Assembly (NCBI GenBank): GCA_020445785.1
Contig: JAGRFZ010000059.1
Span: 49,323 to 113,322, forward strand
Direction: 5' to 3'
DNA: 64,000 bases
DNA from: Rhodocyclaceae bacterium
GTDB taxonomy: Bacteria > Pseudomonadota > Gammaproteobacteria > Burkholderiales > Rhodocyclaceae
The notes beneath the pieces were generated by a model. It was not told the origin of the DNA, did not search any database, and was given only the letters and a program-made list of their open reading frames with translations. Shown here one piece after another: positions 9,021 through 17,869 of this stretch (within the stretch, counting starts at the first letter, position 1; every line of letters begins with the position of its first letter). The translations under genes and the position numbers were made by a program.

Positions 9021-9791
9021 ATGCCCCGCTTCGCTGCCAACCTGACGATGCTATTCACCGAACGTCCGTTCCTCGAGCGATTCGAGGCCGCGGCCCGGGG
9101 CGGCTTTCGCGCCGTCGAATATCTCTTTCCCTACGATTGGCCGGCCGACCAGTTGGCGGAGGCACTCGCCCGCCACGGGCTCTCGCAGGTACTGCACAAC
9201 CTGCCGGCGGGAGACTGGGGCGCGGGGGAACGCGGCATCGCCTGCCACCCCGGGCGGGTCGGCGAATTCCAGGAAGGCGTCGGCCGGGCGATCGCGTATG
9301 CCCGCGCGCTCGGCTGCCCACGACTCAATTGCCTGGCCGGCATCGCACCGGCCGGGGAGGATCCGGAGCAGCTGTGGCAGACCTTCGCCGACAACCTCGG
9401 CTTCGCCGCGCGGGAACTGGACAAAGCCGGCCTGCGCCTGCTGATCGAGCCGATCAACCACTTCGACGTTCCCGGCTTCCTGCTCAATCGCACCGACCAG
9501 GCCGCGCACCTGATCGATCGGGTCGGTGCCGCCAACCTGGCGATCCAGTACGACATCTATCATGCCCAGCGCATGGAAGGCGAACTGGCGGCGACCATCG
9601 CCCGCCACCTGCCCCGCATCGGCCACATGCAGTTGGCCGACAATCCCGGGCGCCACGAGCCCGGCAGCGGCGAGATCAACTTCCCGTTCCTGTTCGGCGA
9701 AATCGACCGCCTGGGCTACGATGGATGGATCGGTTGCGAGTACAAGCCGGCCACCACCACCGAGGCCGGCCTCGGCTGGCTGCCGGGCTGA
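9021..9791 (+). CDS. hyi: Hydroxypyruvate isomerase
   Basis: A 256-residue TIM-barrel protein of the Hyi/xylose isomerase-like family, close to the 258 residues of E. coli Hyi. Recognisable segments are MPRFAANLTMLFTERPFLERF, FPYDWPADQLAEAL, NLPAGDWGAGERGIACHP, LLIEPINHFDVPGF (metal-binding Glu), QYDIYHAQRMEGELAATI, GHMQLADNPGRHEPGSGEINF and GCEYKP. The enzyme interconverts hydroxypyruvate and tartronate semialdehyde. The start at 9021 matches the family N-terminus. It is first of three closely spaced genes with the reductase and glycerate kinase. Glyoxylate carboligase, the usual first enzyme, is not in the window. Confidence 0.93.
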   Translation: MPRFAANLTMLFTERPFLERFEAAARGGFRAVEYLFPYDWPADQLAEALARHGLSQVLHNLPAGDWGAGERGIACHPGRVGEFQEGVGRAIAYARALGCPRLNCLAGIAPAGEDPEQLWQTFADNLGFAARELDKAGLRLLIEPINHFDVPGFLLNRTDQAAHLIDRVGAANLAIQYDIYHAQRMEGELAATIARHLPRIGHMQLADNPGRHEPGSGEINFPFLFGEIDRLGYDGWIGCEYKPATTTEAGLGWLPG

Positions 9792-9812
9792 CGGCGCACG
9801 GAGGAGAGGTCA

Positions 9813-10697
9813 ATGGCGAAAATCGGATTCATCGGTCTGGGCATCATGGGTAGGCCCATGGCCGGCCACCTCATCGCGGCCGGGCACGACGTCTTCCTGC
9901 ACAGCCGCAGCGGCGTGCCCGGAGCACTCCTGGCCGCGGGCGGGCGGGATGCCGGCTCCGCGGCCGGCACAGCCCGCGCCGGCGACGTCGTCTTCACCAT
10001 GGTTCCGGACACGCCCGACGTCGAGCGGGTGTTGTTCGGCGAGGATGGCGTCGCCGCCGGTCTTTCGGCCGGTAAGGTCGTGGTGGACATGAGCTCGATC
10101 TCGCCGGTGGCAACCCGTGACTTCGCCACACGCATCAACGCCCTGGGCTGCCAGTACCTCGATGCGCCGGTTTCCGGTGGCGAAGTCGGCGCGAAGAACG
10201 CCGCGCTGACGATCATGGTCGGTGGCGAGCAGGCCACCTTCGACCAAGTGCTGCCACTGTTCTCGACGATGGGCAGGAACATCACCCGGGTCGGCGGCAA
10301 CGGCGACGGCCAGATCACCAAGGTCGCCAACCAGATCATCGTCGCGCTGACGATCGAGGCCGTCGGCGAAGCGCTGGTGCTCGCCGCCAAGGCCGGTGCC
10401 GACCCCTCCCGCGTGCGCGAAGCCTTGATGGGCGGCTTCGCCAATTCGCGCATCCTCGAAGTCCATGGCGAGCGCATGATCAAACGCAGCTTCGATCCCG
10501 GATTTCGCATCGAATTGCATCAGAAGGATCTGAATCTGGCCCTCGTCACCGCCCGCGAACTCGGTGTGTCGCTCCCCAACACGGCGACCGCCCAGGAGTT
10601 GTTCAACGCCTGCGGTGCCCACGGCGGTCACGGCTGGGATCACTCGGCGATGGTCCGGGCCTTGGAGACCCTCGCCAACCACCCGATCGCCGATTGA
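9813..10697 (+). CDS. glxR: 2-hydroxy-3-oxopropionate (tartronate semialdehyde) reductase
   Basis: A 294-residue beta-hydroxyacid dehydrogenase. The N-terminal NAD(P) fold has GFIGLGIMGRPMAGHL. Then come VFTMVPDTPDVERVLFG, the substrate-binding motif VDMSSISPVATRDFA, the DAPVSGGEVGAKNAALTIMVGG segment and the catalytic lysine region GNGDGQITKVANQIIVA. It reduces tartronate semialdehyde to D-glycerate. A strong ribosome-binding site (ggaggagag) lies 21 bp after hyi, and glycerate kinase follows 15 bp later. glxR and garR are isofunctional, so the symbol is a best choice. Confidence 0.93.
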   Translation: MAKIGFIGLGIMGRPMAGHLIAAGHDVFLHSRSGVPGALLAAGGRDAGSAAGTARAGDVVFTMVPDTPDVERVLFGEDGVAAGLSAGKVVVDMSSISPVATRDFATRINALGCQYLDAPVSGGEVGAKNAALTIMVGGEQATFDQVLPLFSTMGRNITRVGGNGDGQITKVANQIIVALTIEAVGEALVLAAKAGADPSRVREALMGGFANSRILEVHGERMIKRSFDPGFRIELHQKDLNLALVTARELGVSLPNTATAQELFNACGAHGGHGWDHSAMVRALETLANHPIAD

Positions 10698-10712
10698 TCG
10701 CGGTAGCCGGCC

Positions 10713-11969
10713 ATGGACCCGCGCGCGATCCTGCGGGAGATGTTCGATGCGGCGGTGTCCGCCGCGATGCCCGAGCGCTGCATCCCGCCCCATCTGCCGC
10801 CGCCTCCGCTGGGCAGAACCGTGGTGATCGGGGCCGGCAAGGCGTCGGCGGCGATGGCCGCCGCGCTCGAACGCCACTGGCCGGGTCCGCTCTCGGGCCT
10901 GGTCGTGACCCGCTACGGGCATGCAGTGGCGTGCCGTACGGTGGAGATCGTCGAGGCGGCCCATCCCGTGCCCGACGCTGCCGGGCTCGCGGCCGCCCGC
11001 CGCATGCTGGCCTCGGTCGCCGAGCTGGGCAACGACGACCTCGTCATCTGCCTGATCTCCGGCGGCGGCTCCGCGCTGCTGCCGATGCCGGCCGGCGGGC
11101 TCGACCTGGACGCCAAGCAAGCCATCAATCGCGACTTGCTGCGATGCGGCGCCACGATCACCGAGATGAACTGCTTGCGCCGCCACCTGTCGGCGATCAA
11201 GGGCGGTCGCCTGGCTGCGGCCTGTCACCCGGCACGGGTCGTCAATCTGCTGATCTCGGACGTACCGGGCGACGATCCGGCCGACATCGCCTCGGGTCCC
11301 ACCGTCGCGGACCCCAGCCGGTGCCATGATGCCCTCGAGATCGTCGATCGCTACCGCATCCCGTTGCCCGGCGAGGCCAGGGCCTGGCTCGAATCCGGCC
11401 GCGGGGAATCGGTCAAGCCGGGCGATCCTCGCACCGCCGGGGTCGAGACCCACCTCGTCGCGACCCCGCAGATGGCGCTGCTGGCGGCCGCCGGCGTCGC
11501 CGCCCGCCACGGCATCCGGCCGCTGATCCTCGGCGACAGCCTGCAGGGAGAAGCGCGCGAACTCGGCCGTGCGCTGGCCGGCGTCGCGATGCAGGTCGCG
11601 CGCCATCACCAGCCGGCACGGCCGCCCTGCGTGCTGCTGTCCGGCGGCGAGACCACGGTCACCCTGCGAGGCGAAGGCCGCGGTGGCCGCAACGTCGAAT
11701 TCCTGCTTGCCCTGGCCATCGCCCTCGAAGGCCAGACCACCACCTGGGCGCTGGCGGGCGACACCGATGGCGTGGATGGCGTCGAGGAAATCGCAGGCGC
11801 GGTGATCGCCCCCGATACGCTCACTCGCGCCTGGTCGGCCGGAATCGATCCCCGCGCCAGCCTCGATGCCAACGACGGCCACGGCTTTTTCGAGCGGCTC
11901 GGCGACTCGCTGGTGACCGGCCCGACCCTGACCAACGTGAATGACTTCCGCGCCATCCTGGTGCTGTGA
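10713..11969 (+). CDS. gckA: Glycerate 2-kinase (MOFRL family)
   Basis: A 418-residue DUF4147/MOFRL glycerate kinase. Motifs seen are VVIGAGKASAAMAAALE, VEAAHPVPDAAG, CLISGGGSALLPMPAGGLD, LSAIKGGRLAAACHPARVVNLLISDVPGDDP, IASGPTVADPS, LLSGGETTVTLRGEGRGGRNVEFLLALA and DTDGVDGVEEIAGAV. It phosphorylates D-glycerate to 2-phosphoglycerate, completing the route from glyoxylate or hydroxypyruvate to glycolysis encoded by this operon. Also called TtuD in tartrate operons; the flanking hyi and glxR favour the glyoxylate role. Confidence 0.93.
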   Translation: MDPRAILREMFDAAVSAAMPERCIPPHLPPPPLGRTVVIGAGKASAAMAAALERHWPGPLSGLVVTRYGHAVACRTVEIVEAAHPVPDAAGLAAARRMLASVAELGNDDLVICLISGGGSALLPMPAGGLDLDAKQAINRDLLRCGATITEMNCLRRHLSAIKGGRLAAACHPARVVNLLISDVPGDDPADIASGPTVADPSRCHDALEIVDRYRIPLPGEARAWLESGRGESVKPGDPRTAGVETHLVATPQMALLAAAGVAARHGIRPLILGDSLQGEARELGRALAGVAMQVARHHQPARPPCVLLSGGETTVTLRGEGRGGRNVEFLLALAIALEGQTTTWALAGDTDGVDGVEEIAGAVIAPDTLTRAWSAGIDPRASLDANDGHGFFERLGDSLVTGPTLTNVNDFRAILVL

Positions 11970-12100
11970 TCCGACCGCCGAGGCCCACGATCGGGTCGCC
12001 GCCGCATCGATTTGTTGTTACGCTTCACGCATATGCCAACGTCGGGTCGACTGCAGCGAAGCCGACCTCATTCACGATATCGTCGCCATGCCGAGGACCG

Positions 12101-13501
12101 ATGGAAATCGATGACGTCAGGGACATCCTGCCGCTGTTCCTGAGCCACTCGAACGTCGCCGTCGCGATCAAGGGTCTCGACGGCCGCTACCTGTTCGCCA
12201 ACGGCGAATTCGCGCGCTATGCCGACGCCCCGCTCGACACCGTGGTCGGCGCCGACGACGACAGCCTGCTGGCGCCGGATCGCGCGCAGCGAGCCCGGGT
12301 CGCGGAGCACGACATCCGCGTCTCCTGCCAGGGCGTCACCGTCAGCGAATGCGTCATTCGCGGCAGGGGGACGATATCCTTTCAGGTCGCCCGATTTCCG
12401 ATCTTCGGCGAGCAACAACAGCTCATCGCGCTCGGGTTGATCGCGGTCGAGGTCTCCGCCGAAGACTGCAACGTGCTCGCTGCCGAACGCGCGCTGAAGG
12501 AAGCCCAGCAGGCCAATGCCCAGTTGCGCAGCGCGATCTTCACGCTCGAGGAACTGGCCAGCACCGACCGCCTGACCAACGCCTGGAACCGGCGCCGCTT
12601 CGAAGAGACGATCGAGGGGGAAACCCACCGCTCCGCGCGCTATGGCCACCCGCTGTCGATGCTGCTGATCGACGTCGACCACTTCAAGCGCATCAACGAC
12701 GAGCACGGACATCGGGAGGGAGACCGGGTGCTGGTGGCGATCAGTGCGCTGGTGCGGGCGATCATGCGCAAGTCCGATTCGCTGACGCGCTGGGGCGGCG
12801 AGGAATTCATCGTCCTGATGCCGAACACCGGTCTCGGTCGGGCCCAGGCCACCGCCCGACGGATCTGCGAGACCGTCGCGGCATCCGAGATCGACGGGAT
12901 CGGCCGCCTCACGGTCAGCGTCGGGGTCGCCGAGTATCTGCCGTCCGAAACTTCCGACGAATGGATCGAGCGTGCCGACCGTGCGATGTATCTGGCCAAG
13001 GAAGGTGGCCGCAATCGGGTAGAAGCCGACGCGCGCCGAGCCTTGACCCAAAACCACATCGAGCATCTGGAAGGAAATTTCGTCCAGTTGGTGTGGAAGG
13101 AGATGTTCTGCAGCGGACATCCGGTGATCGACGGTCAACACCGCGAGCTGTTCACGCGCGCCAACGAGTTGCTGGACGCGATGCTGTCGGGTCGCCCGCG
13201 GGACGAAATCCTGCTGTCCATCGAGCGCCTGCTGTTCGACGTCGGCAAGCATTTCCGGGATGAGGAATGGATTCTCAACGCCCTCGCCTTCGACGGCCTG
13301 GACGGTCATCGGCAGGAGCATTCGAAACTGATGGCACGCTGCCACGCCCTGGTCGGAGAGTTCGAGGCCGGGATCGTGCCGATCGGAGAATTGTTCGAGT
13401 TTCTCGCCCACGAGCTGGTGACCCGCCACATCCTCGGTGCCGATCGGGAGTATTTTCCGCTGATGCCTTCCGACGCGGGACCGCTGCCGATGCCGGAATA
13501 G
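12101..13501 (+). CDS. Diguanylate cyclase with PAS and hemerythrin domains
   Basis: A 466-residue cytosolic protein. Residues 10-118 are a PAS domain (VAVAIKGLDGRYLFANGEF), followed by a short coiled linker (about 125-150). The GGDEF domain (about 153-310) has the active motif GGEEF (232-236) and an upstream RxxD inhibitory site (RKSD, 223-226), so it should make c-di-GMP with product inhibition. Residues 330-455 are a bacteriohemerythrin domain. Its seven diiron ligands appear intact: H347, H384, E388, H403, H407, H443 and D448. The cyclase therefore probably responds to O2, NO or redox state. The start at 12101 follows the weak site gagga; an open frame continues upstream without similarity. 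Confidence 0.93.
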   Translation: MEIDDVRDILPLFLSHSNVAVAIKGLDGRYLFANGEFARYADAPLDTVVGADDDSLLAPDRAQRARVAEHDIRVSCQGVTVSECVIRGRGTISFQVARFPIFGEQQQLIALGLIAVEVSAEDCNVLAAERALKEAQQANAQLRSAIFTLEELASTDRLTNAWNRRRFEETIEGETHRSARYGHPLSMLLIDVDHFKRINDEHGHREGDRVLVAISALVRAIMRKSDSLTRWGGEEFIVLMPNTGLGRAQATARRICETVAASEIDGIGRLTVSVGVAEYLPSETSDEWIERADRAMYLAKEGGRNRVEADARRALTQNHIEHLEGNFVQLVWKEMFCSGHPVIDGQHRELFTRANELLDAMLSGRPRDEILLSIERLLFDVGKHFRDEEWILNALAFDGLDGHRQEHSKLMARCHALVGEFEAGIVPIGELFEFLAHELVTRHILGADREYFPLMPSDAGPLPMPE

Positions 13502-13547
13502 GCGGCTCCATCGCCGTGCCGAGGTGCACAAAGGCAGGGCATCGAAC

Positions 13548-13587
13548 TTTCTACAGAAACAGGCCTGGCCTATAATTTCTGCAGAGG
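13548..13587 (+). promoter_or_regulatory. Promoter and twin palindromic operators of the Xre-RES operon
   Basis: A -10 box TATAAT lies at 13571-13576, with a weak -35 region around 13548-13554. Two similar palindromes bracket it: TTTCTACAGAAA (13548-13559) and TTTCTGCAGAGG (13576-13587), 9 of 12 identical and centred 28 bp apart. The second overlaps the start of the ribosome-binding site. Xre-family antitoxins commonly autorepress at such repeats, so these are probably the antitoxin operators (inference). Confidence 0.6.
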
Positions 13588-13596
13588 AGGTCTGTC

Positions 13597-13977
13597 ATGA
13601 CATCAGGCGATCAACGGATCGACCAACGTCCCGCACCGGCCGAAGTGCTGTCGAAGGCGGTCACCCGGGCCGCCGAGCGCCTTGCGATACCGCGCCAGTT
13701 GCTGGCCCAGGTGCTGGGCCTGAGTCCAGCCACGATCAGTCGCCTGTTCGCCGGGCAGTATCGTCTGGATCCGCGGCGCAAGGAATGGGAGTTCGCACTG
13801 CTGTTCGTCCGCGTATTCCGTTCGCTGGATTCCATCGTCGGCAGCGAGTCGGCAGCCCGCCAGTGGCTGAAGGCCCGCAACCGGGGGCTCAACGGCCGGC
13901 CGGTGGACATGCTCGGCAGCACCGAGGGCCTGGTTCGTGTCGTCCAATACCTGGACGCCTCGCGCGGTATCGTCTGA
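13597..13977 (+). CDS. Xre/MbcA/ParS-type antitoxin
   Basis: A 126-residue protein with an N-terminal helix-turn-helix (about residues 25-50: LAIPRQLLAQVLGLSPATISRL) and a C-terminal toxin-binding domain (SLDSIVGSESAARQWLKARN, then GRPVDMLGSTEGLVRVVQYLD). This is the domain order of antitoxins paired with RES toxins. A strong ribosome-binding site (gaggaggt) precedes the ATG. The gene overlaps the downstream RES gene, as in known xre-res operons. It is expected to neutralise the toxin and autorepress the operon through the twin palindromes upstream. Confidence 0.9.
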   Translation: MTSGDQRIDQRPAPAEVLSKAVTRAAERLAIPRQLLAQVLGLSPATISRLFAGQYRLDPRRKEWEFALLFVRVFRSLDSIVGSESAARQWLKARNRGLNGRPVDMLGSTEGLVRVVQYLDASRGIV

Positions 13978-14674
13978 GGCGGAATTCTGGCGCGGTATCG
14001 TCTGGCGGGTGATCGAGGCCCAACACACCGCCGCGACGATGAAGCTGGTGGACTCGGCCGCCGAACAGGATCTGCTCGAAGCCTTGCTCGATGGCGGCAA
14101 ACCGGCCTGGCCCGAAGCTGCGCTGCACCTCGATTACCTGCTGGCAACGCCCTTCCGCTACCCGCCTCCCGCGGGTGGCTCCCGCTTTCGCGGAGAGGCC
14201 GACGCCGGCGTGTTCTACGCTGCCGGCTCGGTGCGTACGGCCTGCGCCGAACTCGGCTACTGGCGCTGGCGCTTCCTGCAGGACGCCCCCGAACTCGAGC
14301 GACTCGAACCGGTGGCCCATACTGCTTTCCGCAGCCAGATCGATACCCGCGCGATCGACCTGCGCAGGGCACCGTTCGACCGCGATGCCGAGATGTGGCG
14401 CGACCCCACCGACTACCGCCCCTGCCAGCACATCGCCCGCCAGTGCCGGCAGGCGGAACTCGGCGCCATCCTCTACGCTTCCGTGCGCGATCCGCTGCCG
14501 GGCTGGTGCATCGCCGTGCTCAACCCGGCCGCCTTCGCCCGCCCCCGCCCCTTGAGCGGCAACCAGACCTGGTGGCTCGCGGTCAATCCGCAGGAGGTCG
14601 TCTGGCGACGACGCCAGCAGTCGCTGGTGGTGGACATGTGCAGATGGTCACCCCGATCGGAGGAATCCGGATGA
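13937..14674 (+). CDS. RES-domain toxin (NAD+-degrading family)
   Basis: A 245-residue RES protein if the GTG at 13937 is used, overlapping the antitoxin by 41 bp. The family N-terminus FWRGIVWRVIEAQH must be included, so the start cannot lie much later. Conserved features are GSRFRGEADAGVFYAA (R83/R85, Y94), TACAELGYWRWRF (E105) and ILYASVRDP (S182), matching the Arg-Glu-Ser signature. Characterised members (MbcT, RES-Xre toxins) deplete NAD+ by phosphorolysis or hydrolysis. A 14-bp direct repeat (13963-13976 and 13991-14004) spans the antitoxin end and toxin start. No truncation is seen. Confidence 0.88.
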   Translation: MSSNTWTPRAVSSEAEFWRGIVWRVIEAQHTAATMKLVDSAAEQDLLEALLDGGKPAWPEAALHLDYLLATPFRYPPPAGGSRFRGEADAGVFYAAGSVRTACAELGYWRWRFLQDAPELERLEPVAHTAFRSQIDTRAIDLRRAPFDRDAEMWRDPTDYRPCQHIARQCRQAELGAILYASVRDPLPGWCIAVLNPAAFARPRPLSGNQTWWLAVNPQEVVWRRRQQSLVVDMCRWSPRSEESG

Positions 14675-15030
14675 AGCAAGTTCTCGCATCGATACTGGTA
14701 CTGACAAACAGCGCGCCGATTTCCGCGGGCCCGGCCGATGTCGTCGCCGCCGAAGCCCATTGCGACACGCACCGGCTCTGCCGCTTCGACGTCACCGTCC
14801 GCCACGATGACGAAGGCTGGTCGCACTACGCCGACCGATGGGACGTGCAGGCACCCGACGGACGCGTGCTCGGCAGCCGCACCCTGCTGCATCCCCATGT
14901 CAACGAACAGCCCTTCACGCGCTCGCTCGGCGGCATCGAGGTGCCACCGGGGCCGACATCGGTGCGCGTCCGCGCCCACGACAAGGTGCACGGCTACGGC
15001 GGCGCGGAGATTACCGTCGATCTGCCGTGA
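14671..15030 (+). CDS. Small secreted protein of unknown function
   Basis: 119 residues with a signal peptide (MKQVLASILVLTNSAPISAGPA) and a beta-rich mature part containing CDTHRLCRFDVTVRHDDEGW, HYADRWDVQ, GSRTLLHPHVNEQPFTRSLGG and HDKVHGYGGAEITVDLP. Two close cysteines could form a disulfide. Its ATG overlaps the RES stop (ATGA) and a good ribosome-binding site (cggaggaa) precedes it. I do not recognise the family. The toxin overlap suggests co-transcription, but a role with the toxin is unsupported. Confidence 0.75.
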   Translation: MKQVLASILVLTNSAPISAGPADVVAAEAHCDTHRLCRFDVTVRHDDEGWSHYADRWDVQAPDGRVLGSRTLLHPHVNEQPFTRSLGGIEVPPGPTSVRVRAHDKVHGYGGAEITVDLP

Positions 15031-15047
15031 ACGACGGCGTCGTCTGT

Positions 15048-15458
15048 TCACAGCGCATGGCAGCTCAGGCAAAGGGTCTTGGGGTCCTGCCGGAGATAGG
15101 TCTCGGTCGCGACGATCGAATCCTGGGCCGGTATCGCATTGTGGCAACTGGCGCACACCACCTGGCGATCCGGGCCGAACAGGCGCGCTTCGGCGGGGTC
15201 GGCGCTGCCATCGCGATCGTCATCGAAGAACCAGAATTCGCTGGTGCAGCCGTCCGGCTGCCTGAAATCCGGACCCGACGGCAGCCCGCGCCCGACCGGA
15301 TGATGATCCGGCCGCTCGGGTTCGGTCCGCGGTGCCGCGACCAGGACCACGCACTGGGCGGCGGCGACGCCCGGCCAGAGCAACGCGGCCGCCAGTGCGA
15401 GGGCGCGACGGCCGCGGCGCCAACTCGCCGTGCCGCACGGGGCATTTCCGGGGTTCAT
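15048..15458 (-). CDS. Small exported diheme c-type cytochrome-like protein
   Basis: 136 residues with a signal peptide (ALALAAALLWPGVAAAQ) and two CXXCH heme-binding motifs near the C-terminus (CASCHNAI and CLSCHAL, the latter two residues from the end). The segment FWFFDDDRDGSADPAEARLFG resembles EF-hand-like DxDxDG sequence. A periplasmic electron carrier or a fragment-like partner of a larger cytochrome is likely. It is convergent with the preceding secreted protein gene and divergent from trxC. The very short tail after the last heme site is unusual. Confidence 0.75.
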   Translation of the reverse strand: MNPGNAPCGTASWRRGRRALALAAALLWPGVAAAQCVVLVAAPRTEPERPDHHPVGRGLPSGPDFRQPDGCTSEFWFFDDDRDGSADPAEARLFGPDRQVVCASCHNAIPAQDSIVATETYLRQDPKTLCLSCHAL

Positions 15459-15542
15459 GGCGTCATTCTAGGCGGCCACCCTTGATCCGCGCATCGTCAC
15501 CCCCAACTGCAGGAGTAACAAAGCATTGAGCGGACACCCACG

Positions 15543-15983
15543 ATGCCTCGCGACAGCCTGATCCTGCCATGCCCGAGTTGCAATTCGCTGAACCGCGTGC
15601 CAAGCGCACGCCTCGGCGACGCACCGAACTGCGGCCAATGCCATGCGCCGTTGTTTCTGCAGCAACCCGTCACCCTCGGCCAGCACAACTTCGAGCTGCA
15701 TGCCGGGCGGGCGGATCTTCCCTTGTTGGTGGATTTCTGGGCCCCCTGGTGCGGGCCGTGCCGGACCATGGCTCCCGCCTTCGAAGAGGCGGCGCAGAGG
15801 CTCGAGCCGGGCATACGCCTGGCCAAGGTCAATACCGAGGAGGAGAACGGCCTCGCCACACGTTTCGGTATCCGCTCGATCCCGACCCTGATCCTGTTCC
15901 GCGGGGGCCGCGAGGTCGCCCGCCAGGCCGGTGCGATGAACGCGGCGGGCATCGTGCAGTGGGTGCGCAGCCAGGCGCATTGA
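15543..15983 (+). CDS. trxC: Thioredoxin 2 (TrxC)
   Basis: 146 residues, the usual length for TrxC. The N-terminal zinc finger has C10-x2-C13 and C30-x2-C33, followed by a thioredoxin fold with the active site WAPWCGPC (C70, C73) and the cis-proline segment [14 protein letters not shown] cytosolic disulfide reductase. It precedes recQ by 67 bp on the same strand. Confidence 0.96.
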   Translation: MPRDSLILPCPSCNSLNRVPSARLGDAPNCGQCHAPLFLQQPVTLGQHNFELHAGRADLPLLVDFWAPWCGPCRTMAPAFEEAAQRLEPGIRLAKVNTEEENGLATRFGIRSIPTLILFRGGREVARQAGAMNAAGIVQWVRSQAH

Positions 15984-16050
15984 CGTCAAGGCACCGCCGG
16001 TTCCGCGCGCCGGGGCCGCCAAGGACGATTGCGGGATAAAATCTCGCCCC

Positions 16051-17856
16051 ATGTCACGGGCGCAAGAGATCCTGCAGCACGTCTTCGGTTACACCCGCTT
16101 CCGCGGCCAACAGGAGGCGGTGGTCGAGCATCTGGCGGCCGGCGGAGACGCCCTGGTGCTGATGCCCACCGGTGGCGGCAAATCCCTCTGCTTCCAGATT
16201 CCGGCGCTGCTGCGCAACGGTACTGCGATCGTCGTCTCGCCGCTGATCGCGCTGATGCAGGACCAGGTCAGCGCGCTGCGGGAAGCCGGCGTCGCCGCCG
16301 CCTACCTCAATTCCAGCCAGGACCAGGAAGAAGCCTGGGCCACCGAAATGGATCTGCGCGAAGGGCGCCTCGATCTGCTCTACGTGGCGCCGGAACGACT
16401 GCTTGCCGGTCGCACCCTGGCGATGCTCGAAGCCCTCCACCGCGATGGCGCGATCGCCCTCGTCGCGATCGACGAAGCCCATTGCGTCGCCCAGTGGGGA
16501 CATGATTTTCGACCGGAGTACCTGCAACTGGCCATCCTCGCGGAGCGCTTCCCCGGCGTGCCGCGGATCGCCCTGACCGCCACTGCCGACGCCCGTGGCC
16601 GCGAGGAGATCGCCGAACGCCTGGCCCTCGCTGACGCACGACGCTTCGTCTCCAGTTTCGACCGACCCAACATCCGCTATCGCATCGCCGACAAGGACAG
16701 CCCGCGCCAGCAATTGCTGGCCTTCATCCGCGACGAACACAAAGGCGAAGCAGGCATCGTCTATTGCCTGTCGCGGCGCAAGGTCGAAGAGACGGCCGCC
16801 TTTCTGGCCGAACAAGGCATCGCCGCACTGCCCTACCACGCCGGCATGTCCAGCGAAGTGCGCGCAGCCAACCAGACGCGCTTCCTGCAAGAGGAGGCCA
16901 CCGTGATGGTGGCGACGATCGCCTTCGGCATGGGCATCGACAAACCCGATGTGCGCTTCGTCGCCCACCTCGACCTGCCGCGCTCGATCGAAGGCTACTA
17001 CCAGGAGACCGGCCGAGCCGGTCGCGACGGCCTGGCCGCCGAAGTCTTGCTGCTGTGGGGCGCGGGCGACGTCGTCCAGCAACGGCGAATGATCGACATG
17101 AGCGAGGGCAGCGAAGCCTTCAAGCGCCAGGCCCGCAGCCGGCTGGATACGCTGGTGGCGCTGGCCGAGACGACCGGCTGCCGGCGGCAGATGCTGCTCG
17201 CCCACTTCGGTGAGGCCTCCGAACCCTGCGGCAACTGCGACACCTGCCTGACCCCTCCGCAGACCTGGGACGCCACCGAGGCTGCGCGAAAGGCCCTGTC
17301 CTGCGTCTATCGCACCGGCCAGCGCTACGGCGCCGGCCACATGATCGAGATCCTACGCGGTGAGGCCAGCGAAAAGGTGATGGCGCGCGGCCACGACCAG
17401 ATCAGCACCTTCGGCATCGGCACCGATCTCGACGAAAAAGTGTGGAAGAGCCTGTTCCGCCAATTGATCGCCCGCGGTCTGCTGGCGGTGGACCACGAGC
17501 GGTTCAATGCGCTGGTACTGACCGAGTCGTCACGACCGCTGCTGCGGGGGGACACCACGCTCCGCGTCCGCACGCACACTGCCCGGCGCCGTTCGCGACG
17601 CGAACCGCGCGTGGTGGGCCGCGATGCCCGCCACGACGCCCTCTACGAGAAACTTCGCGTTTGGCGCGCGGAGACCGCACGTGACCGCAACGTGCCCGCC
17701 TACGTGATCTTCCACGACGCCACCCTGCTCGAGATCGCCCAGCAGCGCCCGGCATCGCTCCATCAACTCGCGCAGATCTCCGGCGTCGGCGACCGCAAGC
17801 TCGAAGCCTACGGCGCGCCATTGCTCGCCCTCGTGAGCGAAGAGGCGCCGGCCTGA
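16051..17856 (+). CDS. recQ: ATP-dependent DNA helicase RecQ
   Basis: 601 residues, typical RecQ. The superfamily 2 helicase core has motif [15 protein letters not shown], motif [19 protein letters not shown] and motif [12 protein letters not shown]. The zinc-binding region includes [12 protein letters not shown] and CGNCDTC, then an RQC winged helix ([22 protein letters not shown]) and a C-terminal HRDC domain (about 520-598). It unwinds DNA in recombination and fork repair. A TAAAAT sequence (16037-16042) lies only nine bases before the ATG, so a nearly leaderless message is possible, although no -35 is visible. Confidence 0.97.
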   Translation: MSRAQEILQHVFGYTRFRGQQEAVVEHLAAGGDALVLMPTGGGKSLCFQIPALLRNGTAIVVSPLIALMQDQVSALREAGVAAAYLNSSQDQEEAWATEMDLREGRLDLLYVAPERLLAGRTLAMLEALHRDGAIALVAIDEAHCVAQWGHDFRPEYLQLAILAERFPGVPRIALTATADARGREEIAERLALADARRFVSSFDRPNIRYRIADKDSPRQQLLAFIRDEHKGEAGIVYCLSRRKVEETAAFLAEQGIAALPYHAGMSSEVRAANQTRFLQEEATVMVATIAFGMGIDKPDVRFVAHLDLPRSIEGYYQETGRAGRDGLAAEVLLLWGAGDVVQQRRMIDMSEGSEAFKRQARSRLDTLVALAETTGCRRQMLLAHFGEASEPCGNCDTCLTPPQTWDATEAARKALSCVYRTGQRYGAGHMIEILRGEASEKVMARGHDQISTFGIGTDLDEKVWKSLFRQLIARGLLAVDHERFNALVLTESSRPLLRGDTTLRVRTHTARRRSRREPRVVGRDARHDALYEKLRVWRAETARDRNVPAYVIFHDATLLEIAQQRPASLHQLAQISGVGDRKLEAYGAPLLALVSEEAPA

Positions 17857-17869
17857 GCTCGCGAAGCAA

